Origin: Oceanospirillaceae bacterium
GTDB taxonomy: Bacteria; Pseudomonadota; Gammaproteobacteria; Pseudomonadales; Litoribrevibacteraceae
Reading direction: 5' to 3'
DNA: 64,000 bases
NCBI GenBank assembly: GCA_015665455.1
Contig: JADFAD010000006.1
Span: 124,001 to 188,000 of the forward strand
Every line of letters starts with the position of its first letter. The first letter of the stretch is position 1. The notes beneath the pieces are model-generated. The model ran no database searches and was not told the DNA's origin. It saw nothing but the letters and a program-made list of their open reading frames with translations. A program made the translations under genes and the position numbers. Shown one piece after another: positions 8,369-17,344 of the stretch.

Positions 8369-9562
8369 ATGAATAAGTCGATGAGTAAAAATATTCTGGT
8401 TATCAATTGTGGCAGCTCGTCACTCAAATTCTCCGTTGTTAATAGTCAATCAGGGGATCAACCCATCACAGGTCTTGCTGAACGATTAGGCGACCAAGAA
8501 GCGCTTCTAACCATCAAAGAAGACGGCAAAAAGCACCCGATTGAAATTCCACACGGTAATCATTCCACTGCCTTAAAAGCCCTATTAACACAGTTAGAAG
8601 CTCTAAACGTTCTCGATACAATTAAAGCCGTTGGACATAGAGTCGTCCACGGGGGTGAGAATTTTACGACATCGACCGTAATCACTGAAAATGTATTAGA
8701 CACCATAGAAGCCTGTAACCATCTAGCACCGCTCCATAATCCTGCAAACTTGATTGGCATCAAGGAAAGTCAAAAGCTACTAAGTCATGTTCCTCATGTA
8801 GCCGTTTTTGATACAGCATTCCATCAAACCATGCCTGAAAGTGCTTATTTGTACCCAGTGCCCTACGAGCTTTATGAAGAACACGGCGTGCGTCGTTATG
8901 GCTTTCATGGCACAAGTCACCGTTACGTATCCATGGCGCTTGCAGAGTCATTGAACAAGCCTCTTAGTGAATTGAACTTCATCTCTGCGCATCTAGGAAA
9001 TGGTTGCAGCGCTACGGCTATAAAACAGGGCAAAAGTGTTGATACAACGATGGGCCTGACGCCTCTGGAAGGTTTAGTCATGGGCACTCGCAGTGGCGAT
9101 GTAGACCCAAGCCTTCATCACTTTCTATGCAACCAAGCCAACATGACCATAGATGAAGTTAATAACGTACTGAATAAAAAGAGCGGATTACTTGGCCTGT
9201 CAGGTATCAGTAACGACATGAGAACACTTGAGGAAGCAAGCCAAAGCGGTAATCAACGCGCTAAACTTGCGATTGAAGTATTTTGCTATCGTCTGGCCAA
9301 GCAATTAGCAGCACTGGCAGTGCCCTTGGGAAGGATTGACGGCCTTATCTTTACAGGAGGCATAGGTGAAAATGCAACAAACATCCGAGAAAATGTATTA
9401 CAGCAATTATCAGTGCTTGGCTTTAATGTCGATATAGATCAAAACAAAACAGCAGGCAAAAATCAAAACGGTTTAATTACGCAACCAAATAGTACACCTG
9501 CTTATGTGGTTTCCACAGATGAAGAGTGGATGATAGCCAAAGATACCGAAGCCCTTATCTAA
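8369..9562 (+). CDS. ackA: Acetate kinase
   Basis: 397 residues, the usual AckA length. It interconverts acetyl phosphate plus ADP with acetate plus ATP in the cytosol. Visible ASKHA-fold motifs are VINCGSSSLKFSV near the start, HRVVHGG, FDTAFHQTMP, RRYGFHGTSHRYV and HLGNGCS, with the nucleotide-site FTGGIGEN near the end. pta follows 97 bases later, giving the acetate overflow and substrate-level ATP pathway. Two in-frame ATGs (8369 and 8381) compete: the SD-like AAGG at 8364-8367 is too close to the first and rather far from the second, so the start is uncertain by four codons. The FNR-type site upstream suggests induction at low oxygen. Confidence 0.97.
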   Translation: MNKSMSKNILVINCGSSSLKFSVVNSQSGDQPITGLAERLGDQEALLTIKEDGKKHPIEIPHGNHSTALKALLTQLEALNVLDTIKAVGHRVVHGGENFTTSTVITENVLDTIEACNHLAPLHNPANLIGIKESQKLLSHVPHVAVFDTAFHQTMPESAYLYPVPYELYEEHGVRRYGFHGTSHRYVSMALAESLNKPLSELNFISAHLGNGCSATAIKQGKSVDTTMGLTPLEGLVMGTRSGDVDPSLHHFLCNQANMTIDEVNNVLNKKSGLLGLSGISNDMRTLEEASQSGNQRAKLAIEVFCYRLAKQLAALAVPLGRIDGLIFTGGIGENATNIRENVLQQLSVLGFNVDIDQNKTAGKNQNGLITQPNSTPAYVVSTDEEWMIAKDTEALI

Positions 9563-9659
9563 TAAACACAGACATTAGAAACTGACTTGAGCCGTTACAT
9601 GATATGGAAACAACATATTAGAAATGTAATGTGCTCAACTTAAAATAGGAGCACAACCA

Positions 9660-11819
9660 GTGCCTATTAAGTTATTTTTATCTCCAACCAGTGCTAGTAC
9701 TGGCTTAACATCCATCAGTGTCGGGTTGCTTCGAGCGTTGGATGAACAAGGTTTAAAAGTTACGTTCGTAAAGCCCATTGCTCAAATGCATAAGTATGAC
9801 GAAGGTCCAGAAAGGTCCACCAGCATTGTTCACAGCATGACGGATCTTGATCCCCCTCAACCTTTATCTCTCAAGTATGCCCAGAAGCTCATCGGCAATG
9901 GAAAACTAAGCCGTTTGATGGAAGAAGTCGTTGGAATGACGGAACAAACCGCAGAAGGCTATGATGTGGTGATTATTGAAGGTCTCGTCCCAGAAAACGA
10001 ACCCTTCATTGCCAAACTGAATGTGGAAATGGCGCAATCGCTCAATGCTTCAGTATTGCTTACAGCCACACCAACCATGTTTGGAAGCTACAAAGAGTTT
10101 GAAGAACGAATTTCCATTACCAGTAGTTTGTTCGGAGCCGGTAAGAAAAACAAAGTAGCCGGCGTAATTGTTAATAAACTGAACAGCCCCTCTTCCAAAC
10201 TGGCTAAATCACCCATTCTATCAGACGACCTTCAAGCGGAAGTCAATGAGATTGATACAGTAAAATCATTAGATATTTTCAGGTCAAATCACAGACTTTT
10301 AGGAACAATTCCTTGGCAACCTGAGTTAATGTCTCCAAGAACGACCGATGTTTGCAACCACTTAAAAGCAGAGTTTGTATTCAAAGGAACTTCAGACGAA
10401 CGACGAGTTATTCATATGGCATTATGCGCAAAAAGCGCAGCGAACATGGCAAATGAAATACGACCAGGCGCTTTATTAATCACCCCAGGTGATAGACACG
10501 ACATAATCATGGCCGTGTGTTTAGCCGCAATGAAAGGCGTACCTCTGGCAGGACTGGTCGTGACAGGAGGGCTAACACCACCTGAAAGCATTCTAGAGTT
10601 ATGCCGACCGGCTCTCGAAACTGGCTTACCAGTCATGAAAAGCAATCTAGACAGCTTTAATACTGTCAGCCGTTTAACTCAAATGAATAATGAAGTTCCT
10701 ACTGACGATACCGATCGAATCAATAAAGTCATGGATTCCGTGGCAACAAATATCGACGGTGAAGGCTTGCGCGACTTACTTAAGTTACCTGAAGTTAACC
10801 GCCTATCACCCCCTGCTTTTCGTTACCAACTTGTTAAACGAGCTCAGCAAGCGAATAAACGAATTGTACTGCCTGAAGGTGAAGAACCAAGGACCATCCA
10901 AGCTGCCGCTATTTGTACAGAAAGAGGGATTGCCCGCTGCGTTTTAATTGGCAATGAAAGCCGGATATTTGAAACAGCCAAAAACCAGGGTGTTGAGTTA
11001 CCCGCCTCAATTGAGATTATAGATCCAGATAAAGTTCGCCATAACTACATATCTCCTTATGTAGAGCTCAGAAAGCATAAAGGTGTTACGGCTCCTATGG
11101 CTGAGGCATTGTTAGAAGACTCGGTGGTACTAGGCACCATGATGTTGGCCATGGATGAAGTCGACGGTCTTGTTTCCGGCGCGATTCATACAACCGCAAA
11201 CACGATCCGCCCTGCACTCCAGTTAATTAAGACCAGTCCAGATGCCAAGCAAGTGTCTTCTGTTTTCTTTATGTGCCTCCCAGAACAAGTACTGGTATAC
11301 GGTGATTGCGCAGTTAACCCTGACCCGGATGCAGAGTTACTGGCAGACATTGCAATTCAAAGCGCAGATTCAGCACGCGCATTTGGTATTGATCCTAAAG
11401 TTGCAATGATCAGCTACAGCACAGGAAAGTCAGGCACTGGGGCGGATGTAGAAAAAGTCATCAAAGCAACAGACATAGCTCAAAACTTACGTCCCGATTT
11501 ACTTTTGGACGGCCCTCTACAATATGATGCAGCAGCCATTGAAAACGTAGCAAAAAGCAAAGCACCAGACAGCCCTGTTGCAGGTCAAGCCACAATTTTT
11601 GTCTTCCCTGACTTAAATACTGGTAATACTACCTATAAAGCCGTTCAACGAAGCGCAAATGTAATTAGTATTGGTCCTATGTTGCAGGGTCTAAGAAAGC
11701 CAGTGAACGACTTATCTCGTGGTGCACTTGTAGAAGATATTGTTTTTACCATTGCTTTAACTGCGATTCAGGCAAAACAAACCTCCGACAAGCTTTTAAA
11801 TGAAGCAATTCACAAATAA
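9660..11819 (+). CDS. pta: Phosphate acetyltransferase (long form)
   Basis: 719 residues, the long gammaproteobacterial Pta. It converts acetyl-CoA and phosphate to acetyl phosphate, the partner step of AckA. An N-terminal P-loop-like domain starts LFLSPTSASTGLTSISVGLL, a DRTGG regulatory domain lies around 210-330, and the catalytic PTA_PTB domain occupies about 390-710 with LPEGEEPRTIQAA, SGAIHTTANTIRPALQ and ISYSTGKSG. The start is GTG with a clear AGGAG about nine bases upstream. A strong hairpin follows the stop. In Pta of this form the N-terminal region is regulatory and the C-terminal third is catalytic. Confidence 0.96.
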   Translation: MPIKLFLSPTSASTGLTSISVGLLRALDEQGLKVTFVKPIAQMHKYDEGPERSTSIVHSMTDLDPPQPLSLKYAQKLIGNGKLSRLMEEVVGMTEQTAEGYDVVIIEGLVPENEPFIAKLNVEMAQSLNASVLLTATPTMFGSYKEFEERISITSSLFGAGKKNKVAGVIVNKLNSPSSKLAKSPILSDDLQAEVNEIDTVKSLDIFRSNHRLLGTIPWQPELMSPRTTDVCNHLKAEFVFKGTSDERRVIHMALCAKSAANMANEIRPGALLITPGDRHDIIMAVCLAAMKGVPLAGLVVTGGLTPPESILELCRPALETGLPVMKSNLDSFNTVSRLTQMNNEVPTDDTDRINKVMDSVATNIDGEGLRDLLKLPEVNRLSPPAFRYQLVKRAQQANKRIVLPEGEEPRTIQAAAICTERGIARCVLIGNESRIFETAKNQGVELPASIEIIDPDKVRHNYISPYVELRKHKGVTAPMAEALLEDSVVLGTMMLAMDEVDGLVSGAIHTTANTIRPALQLIKTSPDAKQVSSVFFMCLPEQVLVYGDCAVNPDPDAELLADIAIQSADSARAFGIDPKVAMISYSTGKSGTGADVEKVIKATDIAQNLRPDLLLDGPLQYDAAAIENVAKSKAPDSPVAGQATIFVFPDLNTGNTTYKAVQRSANVISIGPMLQGLRKPVNDLSRGALVEDIVFTIALTAIQAKQTSDKLLNEAIHK

Positions 11820-11859
11820 TGGAGTTTACCCTCTAACCGCTTTGTGATTTATACAACGA

Positions 11860-11892
11860 GCTTCGTTAACCGAGACCCTTGGTTAACGAAGC
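11860..11892 (+). terminator. Terminator-like hairpin after pta
   Basis: A 12-base perfect stem (gcttcgttaacc/ggttaacgaagc) with a nine-base loop, followed by tttctctcc. The stem is very strong but the U tract is short. Confidence 0.7.
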
Positions 11893-12081
11893 TTTCTCTC
11901 CCCGAATATACTAAATTATTCCTATCTATTTAGATTAAGAAACTGCGCCTCTAATCTAATTTTAATGTTTCACCTCAAAAACAGTCCGAAATTACCAAAA
12001 CAGTAGCCGATATACCCTTGGCTTTCTTCCTTTTCATGCTTACAATTAGCGAACACATGTTAGCTGAAATACAGGTTTACT

Positions 12082-13026
12082 ATGCTCCGCTTCTTACCCG
12101 CTCCTATAAAAGGTGTGATTTCCATATTACTGCTACTGCTGAACACGCTTACTTTGTCTCCATTATTGTTTGTTCTTGCAATAATAAAGTTGATATTACC
12201 CTTTACCATCATTCGTAAAGCGCTTGATCCTCTGATTATTGGCATCGCCGAGACTTGGATCAGTTTCAACAGTGGCTGGATGAAACTGGTACAAAAGCTA
12301 AATTATACGGTGACAGGTTTGGATGAGATAAAACACGAAGGCTGGTATCTCATTTCTTCGAATCACCAATCGTGGTCAGATATTACGATTCTTCAGCACT
12401 TGTTCAATAAACGTGTTCCATTTTTTAAGTTCTTCCTAAAGCAAGAACTCATCTGGGTGCCAATTATGGGCATAAACTGGTGGGCTCTTGAGTTTCCTTT
12501 CATGAAGCGTTACTCAAAAGAGTTTGTTGAAAAGAATCCTCACCTAAAAGGAAAGGATATGGAAACAACGAGACAAGCTTGTGAGAAGTACAAACACACA
12601 CCAATTGCCATCTTCAATTTCCTAGAGGGCACTCGGTTTACGAAAGAAAAACACAAGCGACAAAATTCGCCTTATCAGCATTTGCTCAAACCTAAAGCGG
12701 GTGGTGCAGCATTTGTACTTGAAGCGATGGATGGTCTTATTTCTCGCTTCATTAACATTACAATTGTTTATGATGATGAGACGCCTCTGGACTACTGGTC
12801 TTTTCTTTGTGGGAAAGCCAATAACGCAACCATCCATGTGGAGCAAATAATCATTCCACCCGAACTCCTTCAGGGCGATTATAATAATGATCCGGAATTC
12901 AGAGCAGACTTCCAAGATTGGATCAGTGCAATCTGGCAAGACAAAGATCAATTAATCACTCAAATTAAGAAAGAAAAAAGCCTTTCTACTCAAAAAACTT
13001 TATCTGAAGAAATAGAAACCGCGTAA
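12082..13026 (+). CDS. YihG-like lysophosphatidate acyltransferase family protein
   Basis: 314 residues. An N-terminal membrane segment (about 12-40) is followed by a PlsC-type acyltransferase domain with the catalytic NHxxxD motif as NHQSWSDI and the second motif FLEGTRFTKEKH. WVPIMGINWWALEFPFMKRYSKE and KGKDMETTRQACEKY are close to E. coli YihG, as I recall that protein, so this is probably a secondary acyl-glycerophosphate acyltransferase shaping phospholipid acyl composition at the inner membrane. It stands alone, between the pta terminator and the cold-shock gene. Confidence 0.85.
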   Translation: MLRFLPAPIKGVISILLLLLNTLTLSPLLFVLAIIKLILPFTIIRKALDPLIIGIAETWISFNSGWMKLVQKLNYTVTGLDEIKHEGWYLISSNHQSWSDITILQHLFNKRVPFFKFFLKQELIWVPIMGINWWALEFPFMKRYSKEFVEKNPHLKGKDMETTRQACEKYKHTPIAIFNFLEGTRFTKEKHKRQNSPYQHLLKPKAGGAAFVLEAMDGLISRFINITIVYDDETPLDYWSFLCGKANNATIHVEQIIIPPELLQGDYNNDPEFRADFQDWISAIWQDKDQLITQIKKEKSLSTQKTLSEEIETA

Positions 13027-13356
13027 TAAAATCGTAACATCCCTCCCCCTTTTTCTTCGAATTAGAGGGGAGTCTCCCCAAAAAAAAACTCATAAAAACA
13101 ATAACTAGCATAACTCCCCTCTTAATTCACACTTATTAAAACTCAGAATAAAATAGTTTCAAATAAATGATATTTTCCTCGCTTATGATTGTTGATTACT
13201 GGTTAAGGGCATGTATAATGTCTTTTCAAGAAATTGGGCTAGTTTATGTCCTGACAACGAAAAACAGTTTGTAATTCGCTGTTCTGTACTACATAAGTTA
13301 TACCCTGTTCTTCAGATATAATTTTTTTTAACAACACAACTTACAGGGTAAGTAGA
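13027..13356 (+). promoter_or_regulatory. Cold-shock gene promoter and long 5' leader
   Basis: This 330-base gap holds a good sigma-70 promoter: TTGATT at 13192-13197, a 16-base spacer and TATAAT at 13214-13219. Transcription from about 13226 gives a leader near 130 bases before the cold-shock ORF. Long structured leaders of this kind act as thermosensors in E. coli cspA. The left part (13027-13180) shows only a weak cccct/agggg inverted repeat. Confidence 0.65.
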
Positions 13357-13566
13357 ATGTCAAACACAGTAACTGGTAAAGTAAAATTCTTTAACGAATC
13401 AAAAGGTTTCGGTTTCATCGAGCAGGAAAACGGCCCAGACGTATTCGTACACTTCAGCTCTATCCAATCTGACGGCTTCAAGACTCTTGCTGAAGGTCAG
13501 CAGGTTGAGTTCACTGTAGGCCAAGGCCAGAAAGGTCCTCAGGCTGAAAATGTTAAGCCTCTTTAA
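13357..13566 (+). CDS. CspA-family cold-shock protein
   Basis: 69 residues forming a single cold-shock OB-fold domain. RNP1 is KGFGFI and RNP2 is VFVHF, the two single-stranded nucleic-acid-binding strands. It begins with [16 protein letters not shown], typical of CspA-like RNA chaperones that melt mRNA structure. The gene is monocistronic, with its own promoter, long leader and strong terminator. Which paralogue it is (cold-induced or constitutive) cannot be told from sequence alone. Confidence 0.95.
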   Translation: MSNTVTGKVKFFNESKGFGFIEQENGPDVFVHFSSIQSDGFKTLAEGQQVEFTVGQGQKGPQAENVKPL

Positions 13567-13612
13567 TTAGAGCTTACATTTTAATCAACCCGTTTGAGGT
13601 TGATTGAAGCAG

Positions 13613-13640
13613 AAAAAGGCGATCCTAGATCGCCTTTTTT
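13613..13640. terminator. Strong rho-independent terminator after the cold-shock gene
   Basis: Stem aaaaaggcgatc/gatcgccttttt with loop cta and a run of Ts on the right. A-rich on the left, it may also stop the convergent hyi transcript. A smaller tcaacc/ggttga hairpin precedes it at 13584-13602. Confidence 0.88.
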
Positions 13641-13651
13641 ATTGCCTACGA

Positions 13652-14431
13652 TTAAGGCAATGTTTTACTGGTCATCCAGCCTAAGGAGTATTCCGTTTTA
13701 ACCGTCGGTTTGTATTCTGCGCCCACATACCCCTGATAAGTACTTTCCTGAACAATTTTAAATAATTTTTTAAACTCCAAGCCACCTGTTCCCGGCTCTC
13801 CTCTTCCAGGCATATCCGCAAATTGAATATGGCCTATTAAATCTGATTTTGCAGTTAAATCATGCCACAAGTTCTCCCCCATCATCGCCATATGATATAA
13901 ATCATACTGAGCCTTAATGTTCTTATGGTTTAAGCGGCTAATCACATCCCACATCTGCTCCGCTTTGTTCACCAAAAAATGATTCATATCTTTGGTGTTA
14001 ATCGCTTCGAATGTCGTTAATATGTCGTGCTCTGCCAAAACATCCGCCGTTCTTTCTAGGTTCCATTCAAAAGTCTTCCAATAGGACACTTCTTTTTCTG
14101 GCTGAAGACAACGACCAGCAAGAACATTCACTGCCGATACCTTTAAGGCTGTTGCGTACTCAACACATAACGACAAAGCCTTTGTGTACTCACCGGTAAG
14201 CTCAGGGACAGATGCTAAACCTTCCCCACCAGTCATAAGATCTCCCGCAGGTACATTAATAAGAACAACCTCAACACCAGATGCTTCTTTAGCAGCAACC
14301 AACAAGTTCAAGTCAACCTCATAAGGAAACTGAATTTCAACTGCATCAAAACCCGCACCTTTCGCTTTTGAAAAGCGATCAAGCAGAGGAACTTCTGTGA
14401 ACATTAACGACAAATTAGCACATAGCTTCAT
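13652..14431 (-). CDS. hyi: Hydroxypyruvate isomerase family protein
   Basis: 259 residues, a TIM-barrel of the xylose-isomerase-like (AP endonuclease 2) superfamily. Hyi interconverts hydroxypyruvate and tartronate semialdehyde. Family features are the start KLCANLSLMF, the metal-site segment EAINTKDMNHF, AQYDLYHMAMMGE, HIQFADMPGRGEPGTG and the final EYKPT. It is the second gene of a minus-strand pair, three bases after a tartronate-semialdehyde-reductase-like gene. Glyoxylate carboligase (gcl), the usual third partner, is not in the window. Some members of this family act on other sugars, so the substrate is inferred. Confidence 0.85.
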   Translation of the reverse strand: MKLCANLSLMFTEVPLLDRFSKAKGAGFDAVEIQFPYEVDLNLLVAAKEASGVEVVLINVPAGDLMTGGEGLASVPELTGEYTKALSLCVEYATALKVSAVNVLAGRCLQPEKEVSYWKTFEWNLERTADVLAEHDILTTFEAINTKDMNHFLVNKAEQMWDVISRLNHKNIKAQYDLYHMAMMGENLWHDLTAKSDLIGHIQFADMPGRGEPGTGGLEFKKLFKIVQESTYQGYVGAEYKPTVKTEYSLGWMTSKTLP

Positions 14432-14434
14432 AAT

Positions 14435-15352
14435 CTAATCCTTGAGGTCTTTATCAACAGGCAAATACTGTTCAATTAACGTGCATGGATCTGACTCCAT
14501 ATACCCTTTACTGCCATGCATTCGCATTAATTCCGCGCCTAATCCCGCCATCGGCGTGGAAGACTGCATTGCTTTTGACAAGTCACTCGCCATATCCAAA
14601 TCTTTTAATAACGTCTTAACATGCCACTTAACATCGTCAAAATCACGCTCGGCCATTCGAGGCCCAGTCAATTGAAGCGGGATCGAATCCGCAAAACCGC
14701 CTTTTAGCGCCTGCGGTATTTGGGCCGATTCAACACCAGCCTTTTCAGCCAGAGCCATCACTTCTGCCATCACAAGCACATTACAGCTGACTATCATCTG
14801 GTTGCATATCTTTGTGACTTGACCACTTCCTGTCGGCCCCATTCGAGTGACTCGCTGAGACAATGGATCAAAAATAGCATTTAATTGGGATATTACCTCT
14901 TCATCACCGCCACACATGATAGCAAGCGTGCCTTGCTCCGCTCCCGCGACCCCACCCGAAACAGGGCAATCAACCCAAGAAATATCCGACGCCTCCTGTA
15001 AAGACTCAGCCATTGATCGCGTTCTGTCCGGATCAATGCTTGAGAAGTCCATTAACACTTTTAATTTAGACTCAGGATGCGCCTTTAATCCGGCTGAAAT
15101 CCCTTGCTCACCAAAAACAACATCCTGCACGGCTTCAGTATCAGAAACACACATCATGATGACGTCTGAATTAGCAACCATACTGAAGATGGAATCATTC
15201 TTCTTAGCACCAGCCTCCACGACCTCATTCAACTTCGCCTGATCTCTGTTCCAGACATTTACGGTAAAACCAGCACCTAAAAGTCGCTTGACCATAGGTT
15301 TTCCCATCAAACCAATTCCAATAAAACCAAGTATTGGTTGAGACTGAAACAT
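14435..15352 (-). CDS. 2-hydroxy-3-oxopropionate reductase-like NAD(P)-dependent dehydrogenase
   Basis: 305 residues of the beta-hydroxyacid dehydrogenase family (GlxR/GarR and 3-hydroxyisobutyrate dehydrogenase). The N-terminal Rossmann motif is GFIGIGLMGKPM, the substrate signature is DCPVSGGVAGAEQGTLAIMCGG, and the catalytic lysine region is GSGQVTKICNQM. Its pairing with hyi makes tartronate semialdehyde reduction to glycerate the likeliest reaction, but 3-hydroxyisobutyrate dehydrogenase activity cannot be excluded from sequence. It is the first gene of the pair; the ATG at 15352 is preceded by GGAGG within the tgttggaggtttt leader. Confidence 0.85.
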   Translation of the reverse strand: MFQSQPILGFIGIGLMGKPMVKRLLGAGFTVNVWNRDQAKLNEVVEAGAKKNDSIFSMVANSDVIMMCVSDTEAVQDVVFGEQGISAGLKAHPESKLKVLMDFSSIDPDRTRSMAESLQEASDISWVDCPVSGGVAGAEQGTLAIMCGGDEEVISQLNAIFDPLSQRVTRMGPTGSGQVTKICNQMIVSCNVLVMAEVMALAEKAGVESAQIPQALKGGFADSIPLQLTGPRMAERDFDDVKWHVKTLLKDLDMASDLSKAMQSSTPMAGLGAELMRMHGSKGYMESDPCTLIEQYLPVDKDLKD

Positions 15353-15608
15353 AAAACCTCCAACAAGATTCTGAAAAACGGCAATAACATCGAAAAACTG
15401 TTTTGTATATTAAGAGCGAAAATAAAATAGGCAATACTCTATTACTTGAAATCGAACAGTCGCTTTACCAAAATCCGTAAGGATCTATGAAAAAACTGCT
15501 CGTTCATCCATTATCCCTGTCAGGAGTACTTGCATAATACGAAAGGAAACTCATATTATTACTGATTAAAATCTCAACAACTTAATCGCATCGTCAAACT
15601 GGACAGCA

Positions 15609-17135
15609 ATGGACTGTAAGCTCTCCCAAGATCAAAAAGGCTCCATTTCACAGAGAAGTCTGTGGTTTATGGCTGTCTATGCCATCTATATTCTTGCAGG
15701 GTTTATCGGAATCAGCTTTGTTAGCTTCCCACCAGGGCACCTATCCGTCGTTTGGCTGCCTTCAGGCATTGCCTTCCTAGCAATTCTTTTACTTGGGCCT
15801 ACCGCTACTATCCCCGTATTCTTAGGCTCATTAACAATAAAACTACCCTTCCTTTACCAAGAGAACGCAGCGGTTTTCTCGTTGCTCATTCTCACAATCG
15901 CAGCAGCCATTGAAACATTTCAAGGCTGGTACGCACATAAACTATGGAATAAGTTTTTTAATACCAAAGGCATTGATTCCGGCTCAGATGTGCTCACATT
16001 TTTTACCAGAGTTGCGTTCCTTCCCTGCATCGCAACCGTTTGGATCATAGTGCTCTTATTTATTTCTACGGGTTACATTAAAAACGACATGGGTATGTGG
16101 CAATTATGGCTGGAAAACACGGTCGTGATTACTATGGCACATACCTTAGGCATCTTCTTAATGGTTGCCTTGTATCAAAGCTATTGGTTAATCAAACAAG
16201 ACCCATGGACAGCAAAGGAATTTAAGATCGGGCTCGCCTCAATTACTGCTCTATTAGCAATTTGCGCGATATCCTTTTCACTTACAGACTTAACACTTTA
16301 CTTAATTTTACCTGTATTTCTAGTCCTCATAATCAACACGGGCTATGCTGGCTCAAGTATTGCCCTCAGCCTCATCAGTTTCTGGACAATCGTTGCAACG
16401 GCGAATGGTCACGGACCTTTTGTATCCACAGACACTTATTTAAGTATGATCCACATAATGGTTTTTCTATTGTGCCTTGGACTAACCATGCAGTTTTCTG
16501 CACTTACTTTGGATAACTTAAATGCAAATAAGCGCCAAATGGTTTCAACCATTGAAAAAAGAACAGAAGAGCTGGAAAAGAAAAATCGTCAACTATTGGA
16601 GCTCGCCTCAACGGATCACCTTACCGGCTTATGCAATCGTAGAAGCTTTGAAAAAATAGCCAATAAAGAGCTTGAACGAGCACAACGCTACCAAACCCCA
16701 TTATCAATTTTAGCGCTGGACTTAGACTTCTTTAAAACGGTCAACGACACGCATGGGCATTTATTCGGTGATGAAGTTCTCCAGCTGTTTACTAAAGCTT
16801 GCTTAGAATGCCTTAGAAAAACGGATCTAATGGCAAGACTGGGAGGTGAAGAGTTCGTTGTGTTGCTTCCTGAAACAACTGAATACTTAGCAGCAAACGT
16901 TGGTGAAAAGCTACGAGAAGCCATTGAGTCAATCTCGGCTATATCCCCTGAAAACATCAAAGTATCTGTAACCTGCTCAGTCGGTGTCACCACCGGAACC
17001 ATGCAAGATGAAAATATAGCAATGTTACTCCACCGTGCAGATGAAGCACTTTATGATGCAAAGAAGCTAGGCCGTAACAGAGTATCAATCTATAAACGCA
17101 TGGGTACAGATACAGGCGTAATTCTTCCTCAATAA
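15609..17135 (+). CDS. MASE1-domain diguanylate cyclase
   Basis: 508 residues. The N-terminal half (about 15-300) is a MASE1 integral-membrane sensor of about eight helices, with the typical SVVWLPSGIAFLAILLLG near residue 45. A short coiled linker (KRTEELEKKNRQLLELAS) leads to a GGDEF domain from about 340. The active motif is GGEEF at 412-416, preceded by RKTD five residues upstream, the RxxD product-inhibition site. It should synthesise c-di-GMP from two GTP with feedback control. The MASE1 ligand is unknown. It is monocistronic. Confidence 0.94.
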   Translation: MDCKLSQDQKGSISQRSLWFMAVYAIYILAGFIGISFVSFPPGHLSVVWLPSGIAFLAILLLGPTATIPVFLGSLTIKLPFLYQENAAVFSLLILTIAAAIETFQGWYAHKLWNKFFNTKGIDSGSDVLTFFTRVAFLPCIATVWIIVLLFISTGYIKNDMGMWQLWLENTVVITMAHTLGIFLMVALYQSYWLIKQDPWTAKEFKIGLASITALLAICAISFSLTDLTLYLILPVFLVLIINTGYAGSSIALSLISFWTIVATANGHGPFVSTDTYLSMIHIMVFLLCLGLTMQFSALTLDNLNANKRQMVSTIEKRTEELEKKNRQLLELASTDHLTGLCNRRSFEKIANKELERAQRYQTPLSILALDLDFFKTVNDTHGHLFGDEVLQLFTKACLECLRKTDLMARLGGEEFVVLLPETTEYLAANVGEKLREAIESISAISPENIKVSVTCSVGVTTGTMQDENIAMLLHRADEALYDAKKLGRNRVSIYKRMGTDTGVILPQ

Positions 17136-17344
17136 GGTTCTGCGCCCTATTCATTCAAGCCTCTAGCCCCATTATCTTTGCCATTCAATGTCATGATCGT
17201 TCAATACTCTGTAAATCAGGGACAAAAATGCCCTAATATGAGACATACCATTCTAAGATAAGTTGAATACTTGCATGTCTGATTGCACTGTCCAAAGAGC
17301 TGTGTAATTATCCCCAATCTCTTCAGCCCTCAAAGGAGTTTTCA

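Noticed and set aside
15487-15537. 16-codon ORF with a signal-peptide-like sequence before the MASE1 gene
   Set aside because: Too short, weak ribosome site and no terminator; could be a chance start or remnant leader.
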